The notes: generated from the letters alone by a model not told the origin. A stretch of 64,000 nt of DNA from Microvelia longipes (GCA_018340805.1 JACMZG010001914.1:15607606-15671605), one strand, 5' to 3'. Shown: positions 40,201 to 54,403, counted from the stretch's first letter. Program-made: numbers and translations.

Positions 40201-40654
40201 TATAATCATTTCAGGTTCATTATTATTTTTTTACCAGTATATACATACATACATATATATACATGGGCGTAGCCAGGGGGGGGCAGGGGGGGGCCCGGGC
40301 CCCCCCTAGCCGAGCAGGGTTGTTGCAAAAATTATATAAAAACTATGGTTCAGGCAAGGAAAAACATTTTTTTTTAAAAAAATTAATCTAAATTTTAATT
40401 TTATAAAATAATAATTAATTTTATAATTTTTATTTATAATAATTTAGAGCTTAAAGGTAGCTTTTGTCTTAAAAATTAAATTTGTTTTTTAGTTCGACAT
40501 ATTAACTTTGTGGTTTTATTATTATTAAAATAAAAACCATATTTAGTTCAGTTCAGTTCAAAATAATTTATATTTTGTTTAGGGGATTGTTTTTTGTTTT
40601 TATTAAGACTATTTAAAAAAAATTGTTTTGATTTGTCCTCTAAGAGCTTTGTTT

Positions 40655-40800
40655 TTTAGCGAATTTCCTTTGGGAATAAAATTCGCTAATGGGATAGGCA
40701 TCAGTTTCTTGTAAAAACACTATCTTTCGAACGGATATTTTTTAATCAAACTTGGTACAAAAATCAACCTTTGGGAGGACACAAACCCTATTGAAAACAA
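40655..40800 (+). repeat. Dispersed repeat family C, best copy
   Basis: TTAGCGAATTTCCTTTGGGA, then an AATTCGCTAATGGGATAGGCAT stretch, then AATCAAACTTGGTACAAAAA and AAACCCTATTG. Parts recur at 27006-27060, 32694-32730, 45606-45690 and 52905-53055. Here it lies inside the foldback element. Confidence 0.6.
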
Positions 40801-40869
40801 GGTTTTTGTAACATCATTAACCCAGTTTGCTGAGTCAGCAAAATTTTCAAAAAATCGGCAAAATTCAGG

Positions 40870-41425
40870 GTTAATATTTTTCGCCGCAAAAAAGGTCAAT
40901 GTATACGTTTTTTGAGACGCTGAATCAAATAAAACCGGTCCGAAGTCAATGCAACCACTCTAAATGACCAAAAAGTCGAAAAAAACCATTGTAAATTACC
41001 GGAAACCAAAATTTAGGTCGATAAAAAATAAATAAATTTCGAGTAGGGTGTCGTTTTCTATGTATGTTTGGGCACTGAATCGAATGAAACCAGTCTGAAG
41101 TCAATACGACCACTCTAAATGACCAAAAAGTCGAAAAAGCACAACAAATTACTGAAAACAAAAATTACGGTTGGTGAACAAAAATTTTGGGTAGGGTGTC
41201 GTTTTCTATGTATTTTTGGGCGTCAAATCGATTAAATTTGGTCTGAAGTCGATACGGCCACTCTAAGTGATCATAAAGTCAAAAAAACGGTGGTTAATGC
41301 AGGAAAACCTAAATTTTGAACCCTAAAATAACATATTTCAAGTGGGGAGTCGTTTTCCATGTTTTTTGGGCCTGTGTGTTGAATGGCAGTGGTCCGGAGT
41401 CGATACAATTACTCAAACTCTCTCC
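40870..41425 (+). repeat. Tandem repeat, period about 150 bp, about four units
   Basis: The word (C/T)GAAGTC.AT.C..CCACTCTAA recurs at 40941, 41096, 41244 and (more diverged) 41395, giving spacings of 155, 148 and 151 bp. Each unit also carries GGGTGTCGTTTTCTATGTAT (or a close variant). The array lies within the foldback element. Confidence 0.8.
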
Positions 41426-42426
41426 TGGGTTTAAATCCTGGTTGGGACCATATTTTTATCGTTTTTTTGCATAAAATAAGTTTATAACTACAAAATAATT
41501 CTGGCGTGGTGGTCCGCATATCGGAAGATTTCCTTTGGTATGCGTGCTTCCTTGATTAACAACAATCCTGGTAGGAACGTTAATTTTTATTCTTTTTTTA
41601 CATTATATATGTATATAACTACTAAATAATTCTGGCGCGGTGATCCGCTGTCGGGCAAATTTCATTTAGAATTCGTGTTTCCGTGCTTAACAACCCATTT
41701 CTTGCTTAAGGTTCCGGTTCATACTTCAGAACCTAAGCAGTTACTCAATTGTCAAGCACTGCTCGTAACTCATTTTGTCTGTATTTTTCAAAGGAAATGC
41801 GCTAAAACTTTTGAAAGATAACTGACTAAGCTTAAAGATAAGTAACTAAGCTTTAAACTATTTCAAATAATAGTGCGTACTGCTAACTTTAGAGGCATAG
41901 TTTTGTATAAGTAACTGGATAATTATGCGCATTTTCTTTGAAAAATACAGACAAAATGTGAGAGTGCGCTATAAAGATTGGAAAGAGATCGTTACTAACG
42001 ATCGTTCTTAGCACTCCAGAGAATGACTGATGATGGCCGGATGCGGCAGAAAGTTAACTCTCTAATAAACCTAGTAATATACTTTTTAGTGGAGAGACTA
42101 TTTATTTATCTACAGACAAAATGAGTTACGAGCAGTGCTTGACAATTGAGTAACAGCTTAGGTTTTAAAGCATGAACCGGAACGTTAACCATGAAATGGG
42201 GTTTTAAGCACAGATATAGGCATTCTAAATTAAATTTGCCCGACAGCGGACCACCGCGCCGAAATTATTTATTCAGTAGTTGTAAACTTATATAATGTAA
42301 AAAACTATAAAAATGATCATTCCAACCAGAATTGTTGTTAAGCACGAAAACACGCATCTAAAAGAAATTCGCTCGAAATGCGGACCACCGCGCCAGAATT
42401 ATTTAAAAAAAACCATAAACCTTACA

Positions 42427-42435
42427 TACACACAG

Positions 42436-42524
<89 letters not shown>

Positions 42525-42540
42525 GTATATATATATATGA
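42427..42540. repeat. CA then TA compound microsatellite
   Basis: CACACA run to about 42463, then a TA run with ATAATA and GTATATG interruptions, reaching the right terminal C-rich block of the foldback element. Confidence 0.95.
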
Positions 42541-42575
42541 TGGGCCCCCCCCTAAAGACAACCCTGGCTACGCCC

Positions 42576-42807
<232 letters not shown>

Positions 42808-45194
42808 AGTACAAGTTTAATATTACATTTATTAAAAATTCAAATTGTACTGAACAGTTTTCTTTGGAGATAGAATTTCAAACATGCTTTTGAATTCAAT
42901 TTAAAAGTCAACATTAAACAACATTAAAGCCTAGGTGAAATATTTATAGAGTAATTTGTGCTAATTAAATAAAGTAACTTATTATGCATTTTAACTTAAT
43001 TTTTATTATTATTATGAAACAATAGCTTTACCTTAATAGCGTATTGAATAAAACTTTTAAAGTCGTATACATAAACTTTAAGTCTCTGGTTAAATTTAGT
43101 TTTATTTGGATCCAATTAAATTATCGTTAACGAAATTAACGAAAAAATGAAATAATCCATATTCTTTAGTTTTGTTTAAAAAAAATTAAACAAACAATTT
43201 TTTAGCTGTGCCCTTATCTTTAATAATTTGATAAGTATGACTAGTTACAGAATTAATTCGACTGCTGAACATTAGTAATATTGTTACTCAAATTCGATAT
43301 TAGTAATATGTGTGTTGCATATTAAATAACATAATAACTTTAATTAAATTATATATTTTATAGTGAATACTTTTATGTGTCTCCATAATACTAGAACCTA
43401 GCAAAGTAATGAAATCTAAGTATTCAGCTTATGACTTAGATCATAAGCAGATTAATCTTTATTCTGCTTAAAAGTAGATTTCATAATGAAATCTAGTCTC
43501 ATCTGTGCTCTGAACTGATTATACTTACTTGCATACTTTCTTACTTGATTCGTACTTAACTCTTTATTTATTTTTATTCTTTCTTAAAATAATTTTAAAT
43601 AATATTTGACTCGTTCCCCAGCATACTATACTGCCTACCTAATTTTCCAAACAAAATACTGTGTTATTATTTATCGCCGTTTAATCGTACCTATCCTTAA
43701 AAAACTATAACTATAATAAGACATAAACTCTTTGCATTATGGTAGCAATCATACAAAATAATTAATTGATAATAATTATCTGTCATTTTAGTTGCCAACT
43801 CTAAAATAATATTAAATAAAAGCATTTGTCAAATAATAGTAACAAAATCGATTGATAATCGAATAGTTTTAGAAATAATACTGTTCGTTGTTACATTTGA
43901 CAAACTAAGGCGGTGTTTGTGTTGGAAGGGGGTGATTTGTGCGATAGATAAAAATTGATGGGGTGCCTTTTTATAACTATAAATTTTGAAGCCTCCGCAG
44001 TAAAATGTTTTGTCTCATCATATATCGATTATAATAATTGGTTTTAGCTTAATAATAATATATATTTTGTATTGGTCATCTTTTTCCCCCCTGATAGCGA
44101 TTTTATCTGTTTTAATGTTTATTTCGTGTTTCATGTTATTGAGGGGAGTTATTTGTGAATCATTTACTTTCCACCAGCGAGTGGGAGGGACATTGATCTA
44201 ATTTTTATCCAGGGGAATTTCGTGACAAATTTGACTTTTCATCTGTATTACATTTTTAAACTTTTTGTTTTAATAATACTAAATATTAGTATGGAAGTTA
44301 GTGCTGCCAAACTCTGCTTTTTTAAACAGATTTTCCTCCTTTTTTAGTTCAAAAGCGGTGTAGCTCTTGTGATGTATATTTTATGAACACTCTTACCCTT
44401 ATACCCCACTCTACATGAACACCTTTAATCTCCTCCCATACCCCAAAACATTTTTCCGTACCACACTTCGTCAACTTTTTTAAAACTCCATAGGATGAAA
44501 TTTTTTTCCACTTGAAAAATTGATCTATATCTAAAGGGAGATCTACCTCATTTTTACCTTTTAGAATGTATGCAGTGTTGTCACCATATATTTAAAAAAG
44601 CCCTAAAGAGTAGCAAATTTATATCCTTTTTTTTTTTTAAAAAATGTTTTTTAAATGTGGTTCTTTTGTTGAAATGAAAATATGAGTATTTGCGTATTAT
44701 TTTATCCCTAATTGTTTTTCATCTGCTAAAAAGTTAAAGCCTCAAAAGGCCTCAAAAAAGAGTTTTTAGTTTTGAAATTTATTTTACTTTCATTCCTACT
44801 TTGTTTACAAAAGATTATGTAGTTCATAAAAGGCCTTTTAATTTAAATACTCATTTATTTATTAATATGAATTATTCTTGTGAACTATACATTTTTTGTG
44901 ACTTTTGCTCTTAAGTATACCTCTTAATGTACCAAAACTATTGAACCAAACCAAAACAACCTTATATATGACTACTACTAACAACCTTAGTATTAGACTA
45001 CTACTGTTATAAAATTATTTCCTTTAAAGATGTTATAAAGATATCCTATTACTTATGTATACATGCCTACGTACATAAATACATGCTATGTGTACTTTAC
45101 GCTAATAACTCTCCCTCTCTCTTTCCCTTCCATTCTTATTCATTTTTTCCACAAAATAAAAATTTTGACGGGAAGGGATTAATATTATTCATTA

Positions 45195-45375
45195 TTGTCT
45201 AATAATATGAAGTTTTACTCAAAAATAAGATAAAAGTATTTTTTATTTGCCTAAAATAAATTCATGTATACTCAGAAGTAAGATAATATCCAACTTCGAT
45301 TGACATAAAATAAACTCATGTAATACTCGAAAGTAAGATAATATTTAACTTTTATTTCCCGTAAAATGGACTCTT
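45195..45375 (+). repeat. Tandem repeat, period about 55 bp, about three units
   Basis: TAAAATAAA.TCATGTA followed by GAAAGTAAGATAATAT recurs with starts at about 45252, 45306 and 45362, plus a partial earlier unit. It lies in the 19 kb intron. Confidence 0.75.
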
Positions 45376-45605
45376 GTTTTATTGAAAAAAGATTGTTTGT
45401 TGGCTTAAAATAATGGTAGCAGCTCTGTATTGTAAAGATTACAATAAAAAGAATACTCATAATCTAATAAATACTAAATTATAAACGCCTCATATGTGTA
45501 CTACTTTTATCGCCTTATTTTACTATCTCTGGTTATTAATAATCGTTTATAAAAATCTTACAAAAACTCAATCATACCCTCCTCATTTAACTACTACAAC
45601 TTGTT

Positions 45606-45690
45606 GCTTTCAAACGCTTTTTTGAATCTAAACTAAACTTGGTACGAAAATAAACCTTATAAATTCTAGAACCCTATTGTTTATGAAATG
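45606..45690 (+). repeat. Dispersed repeat family C, fragment (middle part)
   Basis: CTTTCAAACGCTTTTTTGAA, AACTTGGTACGAAAATAAAC and AGAACCCTATTG correspond to 40730-40800. Confidence 0.55.
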
Positions 45691-47259
45691 TGTATAATGT
45701 TGATTGAGCAACATTTTTAATAAGTCGCTTAACATTAAGAAGTTATCAAATCAAACTAAAATGCATTGTGCATTTATTTCTATTTATTATAAACTCATAG
45801 ACGAATTTTAATTGTCTTATAAGGATTAGTAACGATTTCATTGTTTGACATACTTATAACTTTATGTAATCAAATCAGGTTTGTGTGCCAATATTGTGGC
45901 TGTTTGCCACTTACAAAACTACATCAGGGCAAAACAACCATGGGATCATTTTGCGCTAAATCCGTTTATTTGCGTTATAATTAGCAATGATGACAATTTT
46001 CTTCGTTTTATCATTCGTGAGCTCATACTTGACACAATATGTTTAGTTTTTAATTTAAATAAATTTTAACATACAAGAAACTGTTTGTTTCTTAGGAGTA
46101 ACAAATATTTCTAGATCTATTTTTAGTGTGTTGTCAAAATGGATATACCTACAGTTGACACTTGTAACCTTTCAAACAAGATTGGAGTGACGTTTAATTT
46201 TTAACTAAAAGCAGATTTACCTGGCATGCCGCACCTGGTTGTAATAAGAAATAGGTTACAGCTTCAAAAAGGGGATTTTTATTTCTTATTATTATCAATA
46301 TGATGATGAATCATTATTATTCCTTATCATTATTATTATTAATAAGATTATTATTTCTCATTTCGATTTCATCTTTATTACTGGCTCATTTTCTTTAAAT
46401 TTTAAGCTTGCTTAAATAGGATAGACTTCATCTAAATTTGTGGATAGACCTTTATTTGAATCCTTATAATATGGAATCCATTGGCGCTAACGTCACTCAT
46501 ATTAAAATTAACTTAAAAAGGATTTCTGACGTCTCTACTGATTTTCAGTGGCAATTTCCAAATTATATATCTTTACAATAGATATACAATTCTATTGTAA
46601 GTTAAAATAAGTACGTACTTGTGGAAAATTTAGAATTTAATTTTGGCTTAAACTAATGCTTTCACAATTAACTTTCTTTAAGGTCGAAAATTTAATCCTC
46701 AAATAAGTCTAAATTTATCATACCAAATTTGTAGAATTGTCTATTTCGTATTACATGTAAATAAATGAGTATTGCTCCAATGTAATATTCCTTTGGAATT
46801 ATAAGTATAATGAATTATGTTTGAACATAATTTTATCTATCTATTAATTTTTGTTATCTTTATCGGTTACCTACCAACGTCATTTCATTTATTATTTTTG
46901 AGTTATTGCTTTTCTTATCGGTAACCATTATTTCTTTCGATTATGTAGGTCATTCTTTAATATGTTTGTCATATCTATAGCAATGAAATTAATAATTTTT
47001 TACAAATACTTTCGAATACAAAGTTTTTTCGAAATTAAAGATTACTTTATGATCCATAAATATGAAATTTACACAATTCCGTTTAGAGAACAGAATCAGG
47101 ATTTAAAGTTTCATCTTCTTTAATTAAATGTAATTTGTATGAATACAGTTTGTTAGTTAAGTAATCTAAGAAATATCTGTAACCAGTTGTGTATTTAATG
47201 CAATAAATATACAATTAAAAAAATCAACTTAATATGTTTATTAAAATTTAAAAACCGTA

Positions 47260-47400
47260 AAATCTTTAAATCGTAAATACAATTTGTAACCTAATCTTTT
47301 AAATCGTGAGTAACCGTAAATAAGAATTTTTACCTAGTCATTTAAATCGTAAGTAACGGTGAATACGATTTTTAAGCTAGTCTTTTAAATCGTAATTAAC
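47260..47400 (+). repeat. Tandem repeat, period 43 bp, about three units
   Basis: TTTAAATCGTAAGTAAC-type words start at 47301, 47344 and 47387 (AAATCGT), with a shorter earlier unit at 47268. Confidence 0.8.
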
Positions 47401-47534
47401 TTTTCCTTATTTTTCCTCTTTTCAATTTTTTAATAACATTACGTTTATTATTATAATAAGGTTGTTAGGATGGTAGGAGTAGAGGGATAGATTTGACTAG
47501 GCATCTTAATTTTAAATGCATACACAAACACGCA

Positions 47535-47569
47535 CAACACACACACACACACACACACACACAACACAC

Positions 47570-47619
<50 letters not shown>
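47535..47619. repeat. CA then TA compound microsatellite
   Basis: CA run with small interruptions to 47574, then about 22 TA units. Confidence 0.95.
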
Positions 47620-47622
<3 letters not shown>

Positions 47623-50505
47623 TTTTATATTAAATATACATATTTTTTAAAATAAAAACGTTAAAGCCGGAAATTTAAAGTTTACTCCGTTTAGCCCAAG
47701 GTTTTGTGGTTTTGCAATACGTTATATTTATGTTTTTCAACACTCCTAATGTTGTCTTTTTATTTTCACATTTACATAACATCATGTGTATATTTCGTTT
47801 AGAAATTTTAGATGTAGAATACATAAATTTTATTTATTCTTTCAGACTTATGTTTTTAGATATGTCTTTCTTAATATTGTAAGAGACATGAACATTTTTT
47901 TGTTTCTAATAATAAAAATAAATAAAAAGAGATAATAATAAAAAATGAGAAGAAGAAAAAGAATTAGAGGGGTATAGAATTAGAGGGTATTTAGAAGGCA
48001 CTGTGCCAAAAGGAAGATGGCTGACAATCTACGACATTTGAGACAGTGTCCAGAAATAGTCATAGTCGAGAACTTTAAAAAAAATAAATATAAAGGTAAC
48101 CTTACATTAAAGAAGTATTATCTTTCCAGCTGTCTCATATCAATATAATTAAAACTAAACTAAGACTGAAAATCTTAAATAATAGGATTTTTTGTCTCGT
48201 GCTGCTCTTATGTTGTCACACTTCATATGATTTATATTTTAAGAATGTTTCAAAAATAATTGAGATAAAAAAAGGTAGAGGTTATATCATTAAATAAAAT
48301 AATTAAAATAAATTACTGTAATGATCAAAGAGGAAAATAGAGAGTAATTTAATTCACAATTAAGAGCAAACGTAAAACATTTTTATTAAATTATAAATAT
48401 GTATTATTCAACAACTTTTTTACGCTTTACTTTGATTTATAAAATGTATTATTTTTTCATTTAAATTACCAAAATAATATTTTATTTTATCTACAAGTTC
48501 TGTAGCGACTAAAAATAACTGTACAAAACTGTATTTAAAATGTTTCAAAACATTTTGAAATTTTCATCAGTTATTAACGTTTTATTCTATATTATACTTA
48601 TAATACAATTATTTGCTTAGTGGCCACTTTGACAAAAATATTTATTTTTTAATTACATTATTTTTACTCAGAAAATATGATTTTGCTCCAGGTTGTACAG
48701 TCTGCAGCCAGGACTTTGGACGCAGAAGCCTTCCTCAGTATCTTATAATAAATTGTTAGTACAATTTTGCGTCTCTTAATCACTTTTAAAATTCTGGCAA
48801 TTTTCCATTAATTTTCACTTATTTTTAATTAACTTCTATATTCATTGGGAAAAAGCCATTTTCTTTTTTTTTCATCGGTGTTGTCATTCATTTTGGTGTA
48901 CTGATCATTTTATTTATCATTTAAATTTTATTTGTATCATTATCTAACTTTATAGTTGCAATAAAATTTTAAAAATATCACCTTCTCTTGCTTTTCGTAC
49001 TTGATTTCATTTAGTTCGCTTTTTTGGTGGAATAGTTTTTCACTTTAAAAAGACACCCTTTGGGAATAAAGTAGTTCCTTTTGCTTTTTAAAAAATTTTA
49101 ACATTACAGTATTAGGCCGAAACATAATTGGATAGTTAGTTGTATTTTTCTAGTTAGAAGCATAGAATTACAAAATTGTAATTGTGTTAAAATTATTTAT
49201 TTCAATTAATTTGATTGGTACTTCTCATTAGTCTTCCATTTACAAATTAAAAAATGGAGTAAAAATCCATTTATGGTACTAATTGATTCTGTGGTATATA
49301 GTGTTATTCTATGTTTTAATTGTATGTTACAATTGCAATTTTTAACCTTAAGTAAACGATATTTGTGGTTGGTTTAGGAAATAATTAAATTTTGCTCTAT
49401 TTCTTGATAGCTTTAGTCTAAAAGTCAATAAATCATGTAATTTGTTTATTAATAATTGTTTTTGGCATTACTTCTTTTTTTATTCGAGATTATCTATTAA
49501 AATAATTACTTTATTATTTATTACGTTATTATTACTATATTAAGAAACTTTTTATTTGAGAATAATTTTGTTATGTCGTGTTTATTTTTCTATACCGTTT
49601 ATTTACCGTGAAAGAATAATCTTAGGTGGAGTGCATACCCTATGCGTCCTAGCAATTGGTACTTAAAAGTGTTAATTAAATTTGTTTAACTAACATTAAG
49701 TTGTAATAAACATAAGGGCTACAAACCCTAGTCCCCATTACCTAAAACGGATGCTGTAATAGTCACGTCTATCTGCTAGACTTATTGGTAGGCACTAAAA
49801 TTCAAATTAGCTTACTCTTCTTGCAAGTTATATAATTTTTATATTTTTCTCTCATAACGTGTAAATATGGAAATTTTACCCTCTCTCTAATCGATCTAAT
49901 ATAATTTATTTCTTTGAATACTTATTTCTAATATTTTTTCTTATATTTAATCTATTTACATCCATTATGGACTGAGAGCTGTTTTATTGTGGAAAGTATC
50001 ATTATGAGGAAATATGAAGCTTTGAATTTGCTCTAGTCAGGCTCTAGTAAATGATTTTATTGATTATCTGTCAATTTTCTTCTACATTGATGCTTTTCAA
50101 CAAGTTAAAACTCAAGGAGGTTATCATAATAAATTTAACTTCCTATTTCCTTTTAGTGGTTCTTGAAAGGTTTTAGCAATTCTTTTTTACTTGGGGAAAA
50201 TATAAAAAGGGGTGTCAGTTATTACTAAAATAATTTATATTTGGGTAAAAATACTTTATGTTCTGTTGTCCTGTTTAAACTATATTATTGTCAGAAAATT
50301 ATTGCTTTGTCTATTTTTAAACTCTTAAGCTCTTCAGAATACTCGTTTATGTTAATCGAATTTAATAATAATTATTAGCTAATCTGACGTAATTTAGCTT
50401 TTTTAGTTAAACAGTTGATTATTAAGGTCACTCATAAAGTGGAGGTTAATGAAATTATTTGAGATGAATAAAGTCATCAGCAGAGGACTATAAATTTAGT
50501 TGGTT

Positions 50506-50577
50506 TTATTGTTTTATGACGATGAAGGCATTTATCTGAAACCAGATAAATGCCCTCATCAGCATATAGGACAATAA
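50506..50577. other. Long imperfect hairpin, 12-bp perfect core, 4-nt loop
   Basis: GGCATTTATCTG (50527-50538) pairs exactly with CAGATAAATGCC (50543-50554) across AAAC. The stem extends with a few mismatches to TTATTG / CAATAA at the base, about 34 nt per arm. A second direct copy of the left arm (TGATGACGGCATTTATCAG) follows at about 50602-50620. Confidence 0.75.
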
Positions 50578-51429
50578 CTTCAGTTGATTTTATTTCCCTA
50601 TGTTGATGACGGCATTTATCAGTAACTTATTTCATTGATCTTCACTTCACAAGTGTGCCTTGTTAAACTTCAACTTAAAAATTTCAATTCACTGAAGACC
50701 TTACGAGATATGTTTATCATAATATAAATAACTTTTAAATAATATAAATATCCTTGAGATGATAAATTCCAAACTGCAAGAATACAGTGTGATAAGATCA
50801 GTCGCACTCCAACTAGTTTCTATAAAAATAAGATTTTTTTATAATATTAAATAATTAAGCAATTTCTAACAATAGTTGCCCTAATCATTCTAGAGCAGAT
50901 AAATAATTAAAATAAAATTATCAAAACATGTAAAATCCAAAAATAGAAGAACTACTATATTTTGTTAAATTTCTCAATGTTAGCGAAGTCTACAGTTTTG
51001 ATGTTCGTTTTAGTTGTTCTAAAACCTCTCGTATATTATGTTATCAATCGATTTTAATTATCTACCTTATTTCCTTTGATATCTTGAAGTTTATATTTAT
51101 TGAAGCAACTAAGCATTAAACTCAGTCAAGTTTAAGATAACAGATGGGGGTTATTTTGTCACAGTATCTCGCTTGTAGTTTTGTCTTAAGCTCTTATCTT
51201 ATAACCAGCTGTTTTAATATAACTCATCTGGAATGAAAGATATCGGAACCGTGTCCTTAATACAATAAGTCTTTTGTTAGTAAATTCTCAAAGGATATGT
51301 TCATGTATGGTATCCTTAATATTCTTTATAGTTTCACCGACGTTAGTTATCGATTAGGGTGTTCTAAAAAATTGCTCTAAAAGAACAGTTTGATTGGACT
51401 AGGAATCACCCTTGTGAAATGCTAGAACG

Positions 51430-51600
51430 GATTTGAATTATAATGGTTGGGCGTCCCAGGAGCTTGGGAAGGTTTCTTGGGAGGGTTGGTATCCCCTGAC
51501 TCACTGTGTTTCACCCTTCAGATGGGGTGTACAAGGGCTTTTGTGTACTTGAATATCGATCCGAAATTTTACCCTTCATTCCATCTGTCTCCCTGTTTGA
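51430..51600. other. GC-richer patch of unknown origin
   Basis: GGGCGTCCCAGGAGCTTGGG, GGTATCCCCTGACTCACTGT and CAGATGGGGTGTACAAGGGC stand out from the surrounding intron. One + frame is open for about 40 codons but matches nothing I recognise. This is probably a repeat relic. Confidence 0.35.
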
Positions 51601-52904
51601 TTCTCACATAACTAAAAATAAAATAAGGTACTGTAAATAAAACTGTCGATGCTTTTTATTTTTTCCAACTTTACGATTGGAGTATTTCATGGTTGAGATG
51701 GTTTATATTTTTTGTCAATGTATCTGAAAATTTTATCTAATGTATAAATCAAATAAATCTTAACTTTTTTAGGTTTAATATTAAAGCACAAAAAAGTTAA
51801 AATTTATTTAGTTTATTACTTAGCTAGTTTTAGAGAACAGTAAGTTTAACTAAATCAACTCTAATTTTGTTAAGAATTCGTTAAATAATTGCGCTGAAAC
51901 TTAACAATTAAGAACTATTATAAAGCAAACCTAATTAAAAATCGCTTAATTAAAAAGTAAATATTTACAATTATTTATTTATTTATACTCCTACGAGATT
52001 ATAATACTATTGCTGTTCTTCAATAACATTCTTTCGGTAGTTCGATACTTAACCTCTTATCTTATTTTATTGAGTAAACTACTTTATAAAATCTTTTAAA
52101 GAAAAATGCGTTATGAGTTAATTACAAAACCTTCGAACAAAAAGACAATTGTCTTGTCTTCGCAGCTACCATTTTGTTTAGGTATTAGATTATCGTTTTA
52201 TATACTTCTTCGATTAAATGTGTTTTGTACATACTTTTATGAGGTTATGGCCCAACTTTGCTATCGTGATAGCAAAAAACAATACTAAAAACAATCATGA
52301 AAACGCTGAAAAAATGATTTTATTGTTTAAATAGGTTTCATAAGAAAAAATCAAGAGTTTGTCTGAACTTTTCAATGTCTTGCTTGCTTATACATTTTTT
52401 GTTTTAAATATATAAAACATTTTTGCGATTAAAGCCCTACTGAAAACTATTATAATCTGTTTTTTGCTGTAATTTTATCGAATTATATTTATACTTAAAA
52501 TATCTACCATTAAACTTTACGTTGAAACTAAACATTGAAGATCATTCCTACCGGGAAAATTTAATTAAAACTTATTTGCCACGGGAGTTTTCAACATTTC
52601 TATTATTAAGTTATAATTACGTTTCAAAACCATTTAAATTTGATTACTGTACTCGAAATTTCCGGTTAGATTGTAACTTAAGTTTATAGGTAAAATGCAC
52701 CTTCAGATATTTAGTTATCTGTATACGTTACTAAGAAAATTTTAAGGCAAGTTTTAGGATATAATTATTAATCTTCCGGTTGAGATAATACTTCGGCGTT
52801 GATATAGTTAAGAAGTTGAACCGTTTAAGCCTATTCTCTCAAAATTTAGACTATTTAAAAAGGACACAAAAAGAATAAGATGATGAAAATAAACTTCCTC
52901 TTCT

Positions 52905-53055
52905 TTTTAGCAAATTTCTAAAGGGGAAATGAGCTTACTAGATTGTAGTTTTTTAAAGAACGGTTTAATTTAAACTTAGTTGGTTAGCCTGTAATCACTT
53001 TTCTGTGATAAAAACTATATGAAAGTAAAACTATCTAAAGAATAGAAACCCATTG
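52905..53055 (+). repeat. Dispersed repeat family C, diverged copy
   Basis: TTTTTAGCAAATTTCTAAAG, AAACTTAGTTGG and AGAAACCCATTGG occur in the same order as in the 40655 copy. Confidence 0.45.
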
Positions 53056-53639
53056 GCACAGGGTCTATGGCTATTTTAAGAGACAGAATGACCTTCCTTG
53101 TACAATTTTTCTATTTTTTCTGAAATAACCTTAGTAAAAATACCGAAGATTTACGAAAACAAAATTCCTTTCTTGACAAATAGTCGTAACTAATTTTATC
53201 ACCTGTCGTTTTCTCAAAAAATCGCGCTTTTAATTGGCATCCATTTTTTATCTCGTACTTTATCATTCTATCTTTCTTATTTTGTAACAGTCTTTCGTCT
53301 CATTATGATAACCAATTGTTCTATTTGGGATTTTATACTTTATTTCATTATAATCTGGGTTTCGTTAGTTGATTAATCTTAGACTATAAATAGATATTAA
53401 GTAAAACCTAGACAAGAATATTAGCTTTATTGAATACAGAAAAATCAAAATTTACAAAACATAATAATAACAAAAGAATAATAATATTTTCTATAAGCTA
53501 GGAAAAACTAAAAAACCGGAAGATATAAACCGTATAAAGAATCCAAAATAACCGGAACATAGCCTCCGGACGAGGAAAAAACTTTTTAAGAATTTCAACT
53601 ACCTACTTTTGGAGAAAGATTTTTTAGTATTATGTTTCC

Positions 53640-54385
53640 CTTTTGAATTTAAAGTACATACTTTTCTTTTCACCCGAGCGAATGAAAACAAGCGGAGAAA
53701 GTAAAACTTTCTTTTGTTTAGATAGTCATAGAAAAGCAACTGAAACCGTAGTCAGTTGATATTATAAAGGACTGGATGCTAAATTTCGAGAGAATAAATA
53801 TGTCTTATTATTTGTTTATTAGACATTATACTTAAATATTTTTAAGTATAATTAAAAACTGGACTGGCAAGAATCAGTTTGTTTAGAAATGAATTGCATC
53901 ATATAGTGATGGACACGATCGAAATGTCAATATGAACTGTTTCGAATCTTTTATAAAGAATATTCGATTATTTTAATATTTGAGTCAATATATTCGTAGT
54001 GCAGTTCGAATTACTAAACAAATATCCGATTTGTAACTGAAAAATCAAACCGATTACTCGAATGGCAAAACATATGTCCGGTTTGTAACTTGATAGACGA
54101 GCCAGATATTCGAATTAAACATTATCTGCTAAAATCAAATATCGCGATTGACTCTTTTTTGGTCCTGATGAATGGCTTTTAGGGTTAACTTCCAGACTAT
54201 GAAGACTTCTTTGTTAAATCATTAGGTAACTTTATTGAATTTAAAGTATAATTTTCTTTTTTACTAAAGCAAATGAAAGTTACCGGAGAAATTAAAATTG
54301 TTTAAATAATCGTCAATAAGCAATTTAAGTCGTATTGATTAATATTTGAAAGCACAAGCAACCGAATTTCCAGCATACACAATTG
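53640..54385 (+). repeat. Diverged direct duplication, offset about 590 bp
   Basis: 53640-53800 and 54231-54385 share, in order, GAATTTAAAGTA, TTTTCTTTT, a GC(G/A)AATGAAA word, GGAGAAA.TAAAA and TAGTCATAGAAAAGCAA-like words. Between them (53930-54120) are two related blocks with AAATATCCGATTTGTAACTG and ATGTCCGGTTTGTAACTTGA. The whole is a decayed tandem structure upstream of the Ala-rich exon. Confidence 0.6.
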
Positions 54386-54403
54386 TTTGTCTCAATCTAA
54401 AAT

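Noticed and set aside
44010..44201. Hydrophobic frame that looks at first like a mitochondrial membrane subunit (possible nuclear mitochondrial insert)
   Set aside because: I compared it with what I remember of ND4L, ND6 and COX3 and no motif fits. The hydrophobicity is what T-rich DNA gives by chance.
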